From contig JAFEEF010000055.1 in the NCBI GenBank assembly GCA_018241265.1, forward strand, positions 1-64,000: 64,000 nucleotides of DNA, given 5' to 3'. The stretch comes from Pseudomonadota bacterium. GTDB taxonomy: Bacteria; Pseudomonadota; Gammaproteobacteria; Burkholderiales; Burkholderiaceae_C. A program made the position numbers and the translations under genes. The notes beneath the pieces were generated by a model. That model worked only from the letters and a program-made list of their open reading frames with translations, ran no database searches and was not told the DNA's origin. Shown here piece by piece: positions 6,481-14,965 of this stretch; the first letter of the stretch is position 1; every line of letters begins with the position of its first letter.

Positions 6481-8922
6481 ATGCTGCCCACCTCGGACGC
6501 GGTGCGCGCGCTGGGGGCCCGGCTGTTCGGGCCCGACCTGGTGCTGTTTCCGGTGCGGCACCACAGCCCGGCCTGCGCGTGGCAGCTGCGCCGCTGGCTG
6601 GGCACGGTGCGGCCCAGCGCCGTGCTCGTCGAAGGGCCGCGCTGCTTCGACTCGCTCATCCCGATGCTCGTGCATCCCGAGGCGCGCATGCCGCTGGCGG
6701 TCTACACCTACGCCGTGTTCAAGCCGCAGGGCGAGCGGCCGGCACGGCGGCGCGCCGCCTACTACCCCTTCTGCGATCACTCGCCCGAGTTGGTGGCGCT
6801 ACGCGCCGCGCAGGAGCAAGGCATACCTGCCCGCTTCATCGACCTCGACCACGCCGAGCAGTGCCAGATCGAGCCCGACGAGGATGACGGCGAAGCGCAG
6901 TCGCTGCTCGACGAGCGCCACTTCCGCCGCAGCCGCTACCTCGGCGCGCTGGCGTCACGGATGGGTTGCCGCGACCACGAGGAGCTGTGGGAGCACCTGT
7001 TCGAGGCGCCGGCGACGGCACGCACGCTGCAAGAGCATGTGCTGGACATGGCCGCCTATTGCCACCTGGCCCGCATGGAGTGCAGCGACGATGAACTGCG
7101 CGCCGATAGCACGCTGGCGCGCGAGGATGAGATGGCCTGGCACATCCGGCAGGCGCTGGCCCGCCGCGAGCCCGGCGACGGCCCGGTGCTCGCCGTGGTT
7201 GGCGGTTTCCATGCCGTGGCACTGCCCGGCCTGCTGGAGGGCCCGGGCGCCCAACGCCCCGCGATCTCGCGTAGCACGGTCAGCGACGAAGCGGCCGCTC
7301 TCATCCGCTACGGCCAGGACCGACTCGACCGCCTCAACGGCTACTCGGCCGGCATGACCTCTCCAGCCTGGCAGCAGCAGCTGTGGGAGCGCATGCTGCG
7401 CCACGACAAGGCCGGCCTGCAGGCGGGTGCGCGGGTGCGGCAGGAGCTTGCGCTGACCATGCTGTTCGACATCGCCATGGAGCTGCGCAGTCGCCATGGC
7501 CTGCCGCTGCCGATGCCGGCCCTGGGGGCCGCCTACGAGCAAGCCCTGCGGCTCGCTGCCTTGCGCCAGCGCGCCGCTCCCGTGCGGGACGACGTGCTCG
7601 ACGCAGTGACCAGTTGCTTCGTCAAGGGCGACGCCGATGCCGACGGTGCGCTGGTGCTCGCGGTGGCGCGGCGCATGCTCAGCGGGCAGGCGATGGGCAA
7701 GGTGCCGCCCGGAGCGAGTACGCCGCCCCTGGTGCGCGACTTCGAGTACCGCGCACGTCGCCAGCGGCTGAAGATCGATGATTCGGAGCCGCGCCGCGCC
7801 GTACTCGACATCTACCGCCGGCCCGAGCACCGCATCACCAGCCGCTTGTTCCACGGCCTCGGGCTGCTTGGCGTGCCGTTGGCGCACCGCAGCGCCGGCC
7901 CCGATTTCGTCAACGGCCTCGGGCTCGAGCGGCTGCAGGAGCATTGGGACTACACCCATTCTGCAGCCACCGAAGCGGCCCTGGTCGAGGCCTCGGTGTA
8001 CGGCACCACCGTGCCGCTGGCGGTGGCGGCGCGCTTCGGCGAGCGGCTCGAGCGCTTCGAATCCGGCGCCGAGCCGCGCCACGCCAAGGCCGCGGCGGCG
8101 CTGCTGGCGCAAGCCTGCGTGCTCGGGCTGCACGACCATGTGCCCAAGGTGTGTGGCACGCTGGCCGCCGTCGTCGCCGCGGACGCGCAGTTCCAGACCG
8201 TGGCCGCCGCTGCCGGGTCGCTGGGCCTGCTGTGGGAGTCGCGCGAGCCGCTGGAGGCGCGCGGCGTCGACGAGCTCCCGCTGTTGCTCAAGGCCGCCTA
8301 CGAACGGGCCATCTATCTCGGGCGTGGGCTGCGCGGGGCACCCGGCGACGGGCGCGAGGTGGTGGCGGGCCTGTCACGCCTGCGCGAACTGCTGGCCAGC
8401 GAGTCCGGGAGCCACCTCGATGGAGCTCTCTTCTGGGCGCTCATCTACGAGCTGTCCACCGGCAACGACTCGGCGTTCGTGCGCGGTGCGGCAGCCGGCC
8501 TGGCATATGGCGCGGGCCGCTTGTCCGACTCGGCGCTCGGCACGGCGGTCGACGGCCACCTCAACGGGCTGATCGCGCCGCGCGATGCCGTGTCCTTCCT
8601 GCGCGGGCTGCTGCAGACCGCGCGCGAGGCCGCCTGGCAGCAGCCTGCCCTGCTGTCGGTGCTCGACCGTCTGCTCGCCAGCTGGGATGACGCCGACTTC
8701 GTGGCCAACCTGCCCGAGCTTCGCCTGGCCTTCGCCGAGATGACGCCGAAGGAGACCGATCGCATCGCCCAGGCCGTGGCCGGCCTGCACGACGAAGCCA
8801 GTCTCGGTCGCCTGGTAAGGTACGACGTGTCGGCCGAGCAGGTGCAAGCGAACCTCGCGACGACGCAGCTGCTGCTGGACGTGTTGCGCGCCGACGGACT
8901 GGGCGCATGGGTGGGCGCATGA
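6481..8922 (+). CDS. DUF5682 family protein (YehM-like)
   Basis: An 813-aa protein placed 13 nt after the MoxR gene. The N-terminal ~270 residues contain conserved-looking polar motifs: RHHSPAC (26-32), LVEGPRCF (~51) and VVGGFHAVALPGL (~240). These resemble the G-x-x-H...E...H layout of the EreA/ChaN/TraB superfamily, so a metal-dependent hydrolase fold is possible, but I cannot confirm it. The rest is largely helical. No signal peptide or membrane segment is seen. It always accompanies MoxR/VWA/SWIM genes in yeh-type loci; its activity is unknown. Confidence 0.8.
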   Translation: MLPTSDAVRALGARLFGPDLVLFPVRHHSPACAWQLRRWLGTVRPSAVLVEGPRCFDSLIPMLVHPEARMPLAVYTYAVFKPQGERPARRRAAYYPFCDHSPELVALRAAQEQGIPARFIDLDHAEQCQIEPDEDDGEAQSLLDERHFRRSRYLGALASRMGCRDHEELWEHLFEAPATARTLQEHVLDMAAYCHLARMECSDDELRADSTLAREDEMAWHIRQALARREPGDGPVLAVVGGFHAVALPGLLEGPGAQRPAISRSTVSDEAAALIRYGQDRLDRLNGYSAGMTSPAWQQQLWERMLRHDKAGLQAGARVRQELALTMLFDIAMELRSRHGLPLPMPALGAAYEQALRLAALRQRAAPVRDDVLDAVTSCFVKGDADADGALVLAVARRMLSGQAMGKVPPGASTPPLVRDFEYRARRQRLKIDDSEPRRAVLDIYRRPEHRITSRLFHGLGLLGVPLAHRSAGPDFVNGLGLERLQEHWDYTHSAATEAALVEASVYGTTVPLAVAARFGERLERFESGAEPRHAKAAAALLAQACVLGLHDHVPKVCGTLAAVVAADAQFQTVAAAAGSLGLLWESREPLEARGVDELPLLLKAAYERAIYLGRGLRGAPGDGREVVAGLSRLRELLASESGSHLDGALFWALIYELSTGNDSAFVRGAAAGLAYGAGRLSDSALGTAVDGHLNGLIAPRDAVSFLRGLLQTAREAAWQQPALLSVLDRLLASWDDADFVANLPELRLAFAEMTPKETDRIAQAVAGLHDEASLGRLVRYDVSAEQVQANLATTQLLLDVLRADGLGAWVGA

Positions 8923-10040
8923 AGGACCTGGCCCGCTGGCGCCTGGTGCTCGGCAAGTACGCCGAGCAGGGCTTGCCGGGCCAGGCGGGCGGCCTGCAAG
9001 GTGCCAACGGCCGCATGGACCGGGCGCTCGAATACCTCTACGGCCGTGAGTACAAGGGTCGCGGCCTGCGTGACGGTACCGCCCCCGGCTCGCTCGATCC
9101 ATCGCAACTCACGCTTGTGACGTGGTTGGGTGAGGTGCGAGAGTTGTTCCCGCAGGAGACTGTCGAGGTCATCGAGAAACATGCACTCGACCGCTACGGG
9201 CTGACGGAGCTGGTGACCGACCCCCAGACGCTCGGGCGCCTCGAACCCAACCAGCAACTGCTGCGTACGCTGCTCTCGCTGCGCGGACACCTGAAGGGCG
9301 ACGTGCTGCATCTCGCACGGCGCATCATCCGCCAGGTGGTCGAGGAGATCCGCCGCCAGCTCGAGCCCGAGGTGCGGCAGGCCCTATCGGGTCGGCTCAA
9401 CCGCTTCCGCCATTCGCCGATGGCTATCGCGCAGAATTTCGACGCCAAAGGCACCATCCGCAAGAACCTGAAGCACTTCGACCGCGAGCGCGGGCGGCTC
9501 GTCATCGAGCAGTTGCGGTTCTTCGAGCGCAATACGCGCCGCCTGCCATGGGACATCATCCTGTGCGTGGACCAGAGCGGCAGCATGGCCGACTCGGTGA
9601 TCCACAGCGCGGTCATGGCGGGCATCCTCGCTGCGCTGCCCGCCTTCCGGGTGCGCATCGTCGTGTTCGACACCAGCGTCGTCGATCTCTCCGACCACGC
9701 CGACGATCCGGTGGAGACGCTGATGCGTGTACAACTCGGCGGCGGCACCGACATTGCGCAGGCGGTGCGCTACTGCACCCAATTGGTCGAGAACCCGCAT
9801 CGCACCGTGCTCGTGCTGGTGACCGACTTCTGCGAGGGCGCACCGCCCAGCGAGCTGGTGCGTGCGGTGAAGAAGCTGGCCGAGGCACGCGTGAAGCTGC
9901 TCGGGCTGGCCTCGCTCGACAGCCAGGCGCACCCGGTTTACGACCGCCAGATGGCCGAGCGCCTGGCTGCCTGCGGCATGGAGATCGCCGCCCTCACGCC
10001 GCAGAAGCTTGCGCACTGGCTGGTGAAGGTGATCTCGTGA
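8919..10040 (+). CDS. VWA domain-containing protein (YehP-like), MoxR partner
   Basis: A 373-aa protein with a helical N-terminal half and a C-terminal von Willebrand A domain. The MIDAS motif is DQSGS (218-222). The other metal-site elements follow: the T of GGGTDIAQAV (~280) and the D of VTDFCEG (~302). VWA proteins of this class bind the MoxR hexamer and recruit the target. The start overlaps the DUF5682 stop as ATGA, so expression is coupled. All MIDAS residues are intact, suggesting a working metal-dependent interaction site. Confidence 0.9.
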   Translation: MKDLARWRLVLGKYAEQGLPGQAGGLQGANGRMDRALEYLYGREYKGRGLRDGTAPGSLDPSQLTLVTWLGEVRELFPQETVEVIEKHALDRYGLTELVTDPQTLGRLEPNQQLLRTLLSLRGHLKGDVLHLARRIIRQVVEEIRRQLEPEVRQALSGRLNRFRHSPMAIAQNFDAKGTIRKNLKHFDRERGRLVIEQLRFFERNTRRLPWDIILCVDQSGSMADSVIHSAVMAGILAALPAFRVRIVVFDTSVVDLSDHADDPVETLMRVQLGGGTDIAQAVRYCTQLVENPHRTVLVLVTDFCEGAPPSELVRAVKKLAEARVKLLGLASLDSQAHPVYDRQMAERLAACGMEIAALTPQKLAHWLVKVIS

Positions 10041-12157
10041 GCACCTTGCTCGATCAGCTCGGCGCGCTGCTCGCGCGCTTCGACGACGACTCCTACGTGG
10101 CGCTTGCCAATCGCGGGCTGGTGCGCCGCGCCCGCAAGGACCTGGATCAGCAGAAAGTCGACATCATCGAGCAGGGCGCAGCGCAGGTGGTAGTGAGCTT
10201 CGGAGCGCAGCGCATCCGCTTCGACCACCGCGGCCCGGCGCATGCGCAATGCGATTGCCCGGCGAGCGGAATGTGCCAGCACATCCTCGCGGCAGCGATG
10301 GGCCTGCAGCAGACGCTGCAAGCCTCGGCGACTCAGGCCGGCCAAACCGAAGAGGCCGCGGCCGATCCGCTTGCGCCACTGCAGGCCGCGCTGCTGGCCA
10401 TGTCCGCGGCCGAGCTTGCACGGCATGCCGGCAAGGCCGGCTATCGCTGGGCCTGGCAGTATGTGCAGGACCTCGAGCCTGAGAATGCGCTGGTGATTTC
10501 AGGCGGCCAGCATCTGGTGCTCGCCTTGCAGCGTCCGCGATTTACGCTGCGCTACATGGGCGGCGGACTAGATGCCTTGATTGCCGATACCGAGCTTGCG
10601 CAAATCGAGAAGTACCGCGTAGCCGCCGTGCTTGCGTTCCAGCGCGCTCACGGCCACGAGCTCACGCCACCCGAGCCTACAGCGCGGCAGCGCACTCAGG
10701 CGCTGGACCTGGGCATGGATCACGCCCTCGCGGAATCTCGCGATGCGACGCTCGACGAGTCGCGCGCTCGACTGCGTGCATCGCTGCGAAGGATCCTGGC
10801 CGAATCCGTGGAGCTCGGCCTGGCCCACCTGTCGCAAGGGATTCACGAGCGCTATTCGACGCTGGCGGTCTGGGCACAGGGCGCGGAGTACCACCGCCTG
10901 GCCCTGCTGACGCGCCGCATTGCCGACCATGTGGAACTGCTGCTCGAACGCGCCGGAGGCGCAGACGAGTTGCGATTGCTCAACGAGCTCAGCATCGCGC
11001 TTGCGCTGGTGTGCGCCTTGGACGTCGCTGCGGCCCAGGGCGCCGCGCCGAGGCAACTGGTGGGGCGCGCCCGATCTCGCTACGAAGCATCTGCCTCGCT
11101 CGAACTGTTCGGGTTGGGCGCGCAGGCCTGGCGCTCGCCCGCCGGCTACGTGGGCCTGACGATGATTTTTTGGTCACCCGCCGAGCAGGCCTTCATGTCT
11201 TGCACCGATGCGCGCCCACAAGCGCAGCGTGGCTTCAACCCCATCGCCCGCTACAAGGCGGCCGGCCCTTGGGCCGGGCTGGGTGCGCCAGCACAGACCA
11301 CGGGCAGTCGCATCATGCTGGAAGGGGCGCAAAGCAACGACGCAGGGCGTCTTTCGGCCAACGACAGTGCCAGCGCCACTGTGATGCCGTTGGACGCCGC
11401 AAGCCTCGTGCAGCAGTTGAAGCCTTGGGAATCCTGGGCCGAGGTGTTCCGTGCACGTGGCGAGCAACCTGCCAGCCTGCTGGCCGAACCCGATCCGATG
11501 AGGGACTGGGTGACGCTGCGGCCCGCGAAGTTCGGCGAGGCCCGATTTGACGACGCCCGACAGACTCTGGTCTGGCCACTGCTGGATGGAGAGGGACACA
11601 TGCTGGCCGCCGAAGTGCCGTTTGACGAGTACAGCCGGCACGCCATCGGGCGCGTCGAAAGCCTCGGCCCGTCAGAGCTGGTGCCCGGAACGCTCGTCAT
11701 CGCACGGCTGCGCGCGTCCGCCCAGGGTGGCACGGTGGCGGAGCCGCTGAGCTTGGTGCGCTCGGGTGCCGGCGTCAATTGCGTCGACGCGCTCCACTTC
11801 GACGACGCGCCTCAACAGGGCATGGCTTCTGCACTTCTCGATCGCTTAAAGCGCTTGGTTACTTCGCGACATGCGCCAATGCAGGAGGCTACGCACCTTT
11901 CAACCGCAGCAAGGGCCATGCGAGAACTGCGGCATGAACTGCAGCGACAGGCGGAGCGAGGCACGGCGCCTGAGAACGCCGAACCGGCACTGGCCGTACT
12001 GATACAGCACGCAGATCGCTTGGCCGACGCGGGCCTCACGGCCTTCCGCGCCGCGCTCGACCGAGGCGGCAGCACAGGAGAGCAGTTGCTGCGCGCGAAT
12101 TACCTGTGCCTCCAGTGCGAGCGACTGATGCTGGGCGAGAGCGCGGGACAGCCATGA
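10037..12157 (+). CDS. SWIM zinc-finger protein (YehQ-like)
   Basis: A 706-aa protein that starts with GTG overlapping the VWA stop (GTGA). A SWIM zinc finger lies at about 72-83 (CDCPASGMCQHI, the C-x-C-x-n-C-x-H pattern). SWIM fingers bind DNA or proteins. The remaining ~620 residues are mostly helical with no known motif. It is the last gene of the packed five-gene block; the order DUF4132-MoxR-DUF5682-VWA-SWIM equals E. coli yehI-L-M-P-Q. It probably supplies nucleic-acid or protein recognition to the machine. Confidence 0.85.
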   Translation: MSTLLDQLGALLARFDDDSYVALANRGLVRRARKDLDQQKVDIIEQGAAQVVVSFGAQRIRFDHRGPAHAQCDCPASGMCQHILAAAMGLQQTLQASATQAGQTEEAAADPLAPLQAALLAMSAAELARHAGKAGYRWAWQYVQDLEPENALVISGGQHLVLALQRPRFTLRYMGGGLDALIADTELAQIEKYRVAAVLAFQRAHGHELTPPEPTARQRTQALDLGMDHALAESRDATLDESRARLRASLRRILAESVELGLAHLSQGIHERYSTLAVWAQGAEYHRLALLTRRIADHVELLLERAGGADELRLLNELSIALALVCALDVAAAQGAAPRQLVGRARSRYEASASLELFGLGAQAWRSPAGYVGLTMIFWSPAEQAFMSCTDARPQAQRGFNPIARYKAAGPWAGLGAPAQTTGSRIMLEGAQSNDAGRLSANDSASATVMPLDAASLVQQLKPWESWAEVFRARGEQPASLLAEPDPMRDWVTLRPAKFGEARFDDARQTLVWPLLDGEGHMLAAEVPFDEYSRHAIGRVESLGPSELVPGTLVIARLRASAQGGTVAEPLSLVRSGAGVNCVDALHFDDAPQQGMASALLDRLKRLVTSRHAPMQEATHLSTAARAMRELRHELQRQAERGTAPENAEPALAVLIQHADRLADAGLTAFRAALDRGGSTGEQLLRANYLCLQCERLMLGESAGQP

Positions 12158-12568
12158 TCTCTGATTGGCAATCTCGTCATTGACCCGATCATTGGCAAAC
12201 GCGAACTCACGTAGGAGCAGCGGTGCATCAGAGGTCAGTACGGTTCTTCCTGTCAATGCCTGGACCCGTTGCGACCTCTCCGATAAATAGTTAGCAGCAA
12301 CGTGCAGTTGAGTTTCTCTAGAGCGGCCGACGACGAATGGCCGCTTCTGGCCGATAGGGTGAGCCCATCCGGGCGTGCACGTTTGGGCTCAACGCCAAAG
12401 ATCGGTCCTCGACCGCGCCCCGGCGGGATCGGCCGAAAGCATGCCGCGTGCCAGCTGGCCAAAATCCTTGCGCAGAAACCACCAAGTCCCGCATCGAGTT
12501 TCTGCCGCGCACTCTCATGCAGCCAGGTCCAACATCCGTTCCATTCGAAACCCAACGAAAGGAACGGC
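12158..12568. other. 411-base stretch without a recognised gene
   Basis: No frame here has a credible start and codon pattern. It contains a perfect 7-bp inverted repeat GAGCCCA/TGGGCTC (12361-12367 with 12384-12390) and a near-repeat of ATTGGCAA (about 12168 and 12192). I found no T-rich terminator after the SWIM gene and no copy of the tRNA 3' ends that would mark an attachment site. Confidence 0.5.
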
Positions 12569-12844
12569 ATGACAACGGAAGAAATCCTGGTGGCCCGCTT
12601 CGGGCCGCTGCTGACGCGGCCCCAGGTGGCCGGGATTCTCGATCGAAGCGCAGAAGGCCTGCGGCTGACCGAACGCGGCGATAGCGACCTCGGTCGGAAG
12701 CTCCGGGCTGCGCGCGTCAAGATCGGGCGGCGGGTTCACTTTCGCGCTGCTTCCATCGCGTTGCTTGTCGACGCCAGTGAGGCTGAGGTCACGGCAGAAG
12801 GTCAGCGTTCCGAGGTGACGAAGGGAGGTTCCAATGCCCGTTGA
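12569..12844 (+). CDS. AlpA/excisionase-like small DNA-binding protein
   Basis: A 91-aa protein beginning MTTEEILVARFGPLLTRPQV. It has a winged-helix/HTH of the kind seen in small plasmid- and ICE-borne regulators and excisionases (AGILDRSAEGLRLT, then a basic stretch GRKLRAARVKIGRRVHFRA that would form the wing). Such genes normally sit in mobile elements, where they control excision or transfer modules. AACGAAAGGAAC precedes the ATG. It is followed, with an 11-bp overlap, by a frame with its own strong Shine-Dalgarno. Family placement is from pattern memory. Confidence 0.65.
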   Translation: MTTEEILVARFGPLLTRPQVAGILDRSAEGLRLTERGDSDLGRKLRAARVKIGRRVHFRAASIALLVDASEAEVTAEGQRSEVTKGGSNAR

Positions 12845-13082
12845 AACACCAATCGTCCTTGGCCAGGTCATGCGGCTCGATCCCATTGAGGTCCACGTGC
12901 CGCGCTTGACCTCCTATGAGTCGCGTCACTTGGGCGCGGGTCGGTGCGCCCCGCGCAAGGCCGGTGGCCGTCCTCGGAGCGTCATCGTCGTTTCGATGGG
13001 AGCCGCGTATTGCGGGGCGGTCAGACTACCGCCCATGCCGCCAAGGAGAGACGACCGATGTCTCGCACCGCGAGGTCGTTGA
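12834..13082 (+). CDS. Possible 3'-truncated gene at the island border
   Basis: ATG 12834 lies 5 nt after a strong Shine-Dalgarno (AGGGAGG) and overlaps the end of the preceding gene, so translation very probably begins here. The first ~37 residues (start MPVETPIVLGQVMRLDPIEV) look like protein. The rest is Arg/Pro/Gly-rich and runs antisense into the end of the SnoaL-like gene, as expected if the original gene lost its 3' part at a recombination junction near 12950. I do not recognise the family. Confidence 0.35.
   Translation: MPVETPIVLGQVMRLDPIEVHVPRLTSYESRHLGAGRCAPRKAGGRPRSVIVVSMGAAYCGAVRLPPMPPRRDDRCLAPRGR
13015..13034 (-). terminator. Hairpin at the end of the radical SAM cluster (weak terminator candidate)
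   Basis: A perfect inverted repeat GGGCGGT-cagact-ACCGCCC covers the stop codon of the SnoaL-like gene. No T tract follows on the minus strand, so intrinsic termination would be weak. Confidence 0.3.
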
Positions 13083-13611
13083 GGTTCAGGCCTTTGGCGG
13101 CTTCCGGTTTGGGTGAAACGACGACCTTGAGCGCGCCGATCTTGTCGCCCTTGAAGGTGAAGGTGTGACTGCCGCCGACCTCGAAGCCTTGCTTGTCGTC
13201 CGTCGCGATCGTCGTCGTCCACCCCACGGCGACCCGCTGGCCCTTCTCGGCCGCCTTCGTTCCTTTCGTGGCCGCCGCGGCGGGGAGGTTGCGCATTCGG
13301 TTCACGTGGGTCTCTACCGCGCCGAGCGCCACTTCGCGCGCGAGCGCACCTGGCGTCGTGGCGAGGGCGCCCTCCAGCTTCAGCGGCATGCCGCATGCGG
13401 CCACGCGATTCTTGTAGAGCACGTGTATGGCATTGCGCCCCTTGAAGGTTGCCGTCAGCGGGGCGGCTCCGGCGAACTCGAACACGCCGTCCTCGTCCCA
13501 GAGGTCGACGAGTTTCTGGACGGCTTGCTCATCGCCGTTGCGCAACGCTCGGATGTACGAGAAATAGCGATCGATCGTCTCATGCGTATCGGATGCTGCT
13601 GTCTGTGCCAT
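13021..13611 (-). CDS. SnoaL-like / NTF2-fold protein
   Basis: A 196-aa protein whose first ~110 residues follow the NTF2/SnoaL pattern: a helix (THETIDRYFSYIRAL), then LVDLWDEDGVFEFAGAA and FKGRNAIHVLYKNR. This fold serves as small-molecule isomerase, cyclase or binding domain. The C-terminal part (about 115-196) is a second alpha/beta segment. I start at ATG 13611 because AAAAGGAGC lies just upstream; the frame stays open further but without a ribosome site. It is the last gene of the leftward radical SAM cluster and overlaps the end of the preceding gene by 32 bp, implying co-translation. Confidence 0.75.
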   Translation of the reverse strand: MAQTAASDTHETIDRYFSYIRALRNGDEQAVQKLVDLWDEDGVFEFAGAAPLTATFKGRNAIHVLYKNRVAACGMPLKLEGALATTPGALAREVALGAVETHVNRMRNLPAAAATKGTKAAEKGQRVAVGWTTTIATDDKQGFEVGGSHTFTFKGDKIGALKVVVSPKPEAAKGLNLNDLAVRDIGRLSLAAWAVV

Positions 13612-14674
13612 GGCGCGCTCCTTTTGATCGGGGTGGAAATGCAACCGTTGACCATTCGGCCGGAAGCCAGCAACGGGGGTCGCTGGCGAGGTAGTCGCCT
13701 GTGCGGGCGTATGCCACTGCCCGGCATCCGCCGCATCGGTCACGCACGAGGCAACCGCCGCAGCTGCCGTGCAGGTGTTCTCGCTCCTGGAGCCGACGGA
13801 CGTGCGAAGAGTCTTCCCAGATGGCGCGAAAGGATGCCGTCCGCAGACTCCCGAGCGGCAGAGGAAGCAGCACGCAGGGCATCACCGTGCCGTTGGCGCT
13901 GATGCAGGCCTGACCTCGGCCGGCCTGGCAACCGATGAACGCCGGCATGTCGGCAACCTCGTCATCGACGAGGATCTGTTGCGCCAGATGGGTGACGATC
14001 TCCAACCGCCCCCGATACCGGCTCTTCAGGGCCGCGCAATGCGCAATGGCCATGTGCCATTGCTCGTCCGGCAGATCCAACGCATCGGAGCGACGACCCG
14101 TCGGGACGTAGCGGGAGAAGTTCAGTCGCTGGACGTCGTGCTCGAGCAGGTTCTCGACAAAGGCATCGAGTACGCCGACGTTCAGACTCGTGATCGTGCA
14201 GCACACGTGTACGCGCAACCCCGCTCTTCTGGCGGTACGGATGCTCTGTGTGGCACGCTCGTGCAGCCCGGGCCACCGCCGCAGCCGATCATGCTCGGCC
14301 GGGGGTCCGTCGAGGCTCACTTGCAGACGGTCGAGGCCGAGCATGGCCATCCGTTCGGCAAGCGCCTGCGGCAACTTGGCGCCGTTCGTCGCGATCCCGA
14401 CGGACATCCCATGCGCCTTGGCGTGGCTTGCGATCTCGAGGAGATCGCGCCTTAGAAGCGGCTCTCCCCCGGAGATGCCGAAGTCGACGACACCGCAGCC
14501 TGCGAGTTGGTCGACCATGTCGATGGCCTGCGCGGTGCTCATCTCGTCCGGCGAACGTTTGGCGGAGTTGGAGGAGCAGTGGAGGCAACGCGCCGTGCAG
14601 GCATTCGTCGCAAGCCAGACCACATGCATCGGCCACGCGGGCCTGTAGGTCCCTCCCGCGTCAGTGCGGTTCAT
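13580..14674 (-). CDS. Radical SAM/SPASM enzyme, second of a pair
   Basis: A 364-aa radical SAM enzyme. The SAM-binding 4Fe-4S cluster motif is C26-x3-C30-x2-C33 (CTARCLHC), and GISGGEPLL is the SAM-site GGE motif. A C-terminal SPASM/twitch region has Cys clusters (GCQAGRGQACIS, CGGCLVRDRCGGCRAVAYA) for auxiliary clusters. The ending CGGCRAVAYA...DPRCW resembles NirJ/AhbC/AhbD-type enzymes of haem d1 and alternative haem synthesis as well as RiPP maturases. It overlaps the PqqD-like gene at its start. With PqqD next to it, peptide modification is the likelier role, but no substrate is visible. Confidence 0.88.
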   Translation of the reverse strand: MNRTDAGGTYRPAWPMHVVWLATNACTARCLHCSSNSAKRSPDEMSTAQAIDMVDQLAGCGVVDFGISGGEPLLRRDLLEIASHAKAHGMSVGIATNGAKLPQALAERMAMLGLDRLQVSLDGPPAEHDRLRRWPGLHERATQSIRTARRAGLRVHVCCTITSLNVGVLDAFVENLLEHDVQRLNFSRYVPTGRRSDALDLPDEQWHMAIAHCAALKSRYRGRLEIVTHLAQQILVDDEVADMPAFIGCQAGRGQACISANGTVMPCVLLPLPLGSLRTASFRAIWEDSSHVRRLQEREHLHGSCGGCLVRDRCGGCRAVAYARTGDYLASDPRCWLPAEWSTVAFPPRSKGARHGTDSSIRYA

Positions 14675-14954
14675 CGAGCGCCTCCACGATGCCGCGCGCC
14701 ACGAGCGCATCCAGGAATCGGCCGAGTGCCTCGCTCGTCGCTGGTCGAGGTTCCGAAGATGCCTGCGCCAGCCACTGTTCGATCTCGTCGACCGTGCGCA
14801 GGCCGTCGCAGAGCTGATAGATCAGGAACCCGGCCTCCGGGACCAGGTGAAGCTCGTCGGTTCGGGCGTTGTAGAAGAGGTAGCCTTCCTGCTGCGGGCG
14901 AACCACGCAGCCGGTCGGCTGAAGGATCGCGCAGCGATCGATCGCAAGTTCCAT
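14661..14954 (-). CDS. PqqD-like protein
   Basis: A 97-aa protein with the PqqD wHTH-like fold pattern (VRPQQEGYLFYNARTDELHL, then LIYQLCDGLRTVDEI). PqqD and related RRE domains bind the leader peptide of a RiPP precursor and present it to a radical SAM enzyme. ATG 14954 has a GAGGAGG ribosome site. The gene lies between two radical SAM/SPASM genes and overlaps the second one by 14 bp. That placement argues that it serves one or both. No precursor peptide is found beside it. Confidence 0.85.
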   Translation of the reverse strand: MELAIDRCAILQPTGCVVRPQQEGYLFYNARTDELHLVPEAGFLIYQLCDGLRTVDEIEQWLAQASSEPRPATSEALGRFLDALVARGIVEALDEPH

Positions 14955-14965
14955 GGGGCCTCCTC

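Noticed and set aside
12840-13020. Attachment site as a copy of a tRNA 3' end at the right border of the island
   Set aside because: I compared the 3' ends of all visible tRNAs with this stretch and saw no match, so integration at a tRNA is unproven.
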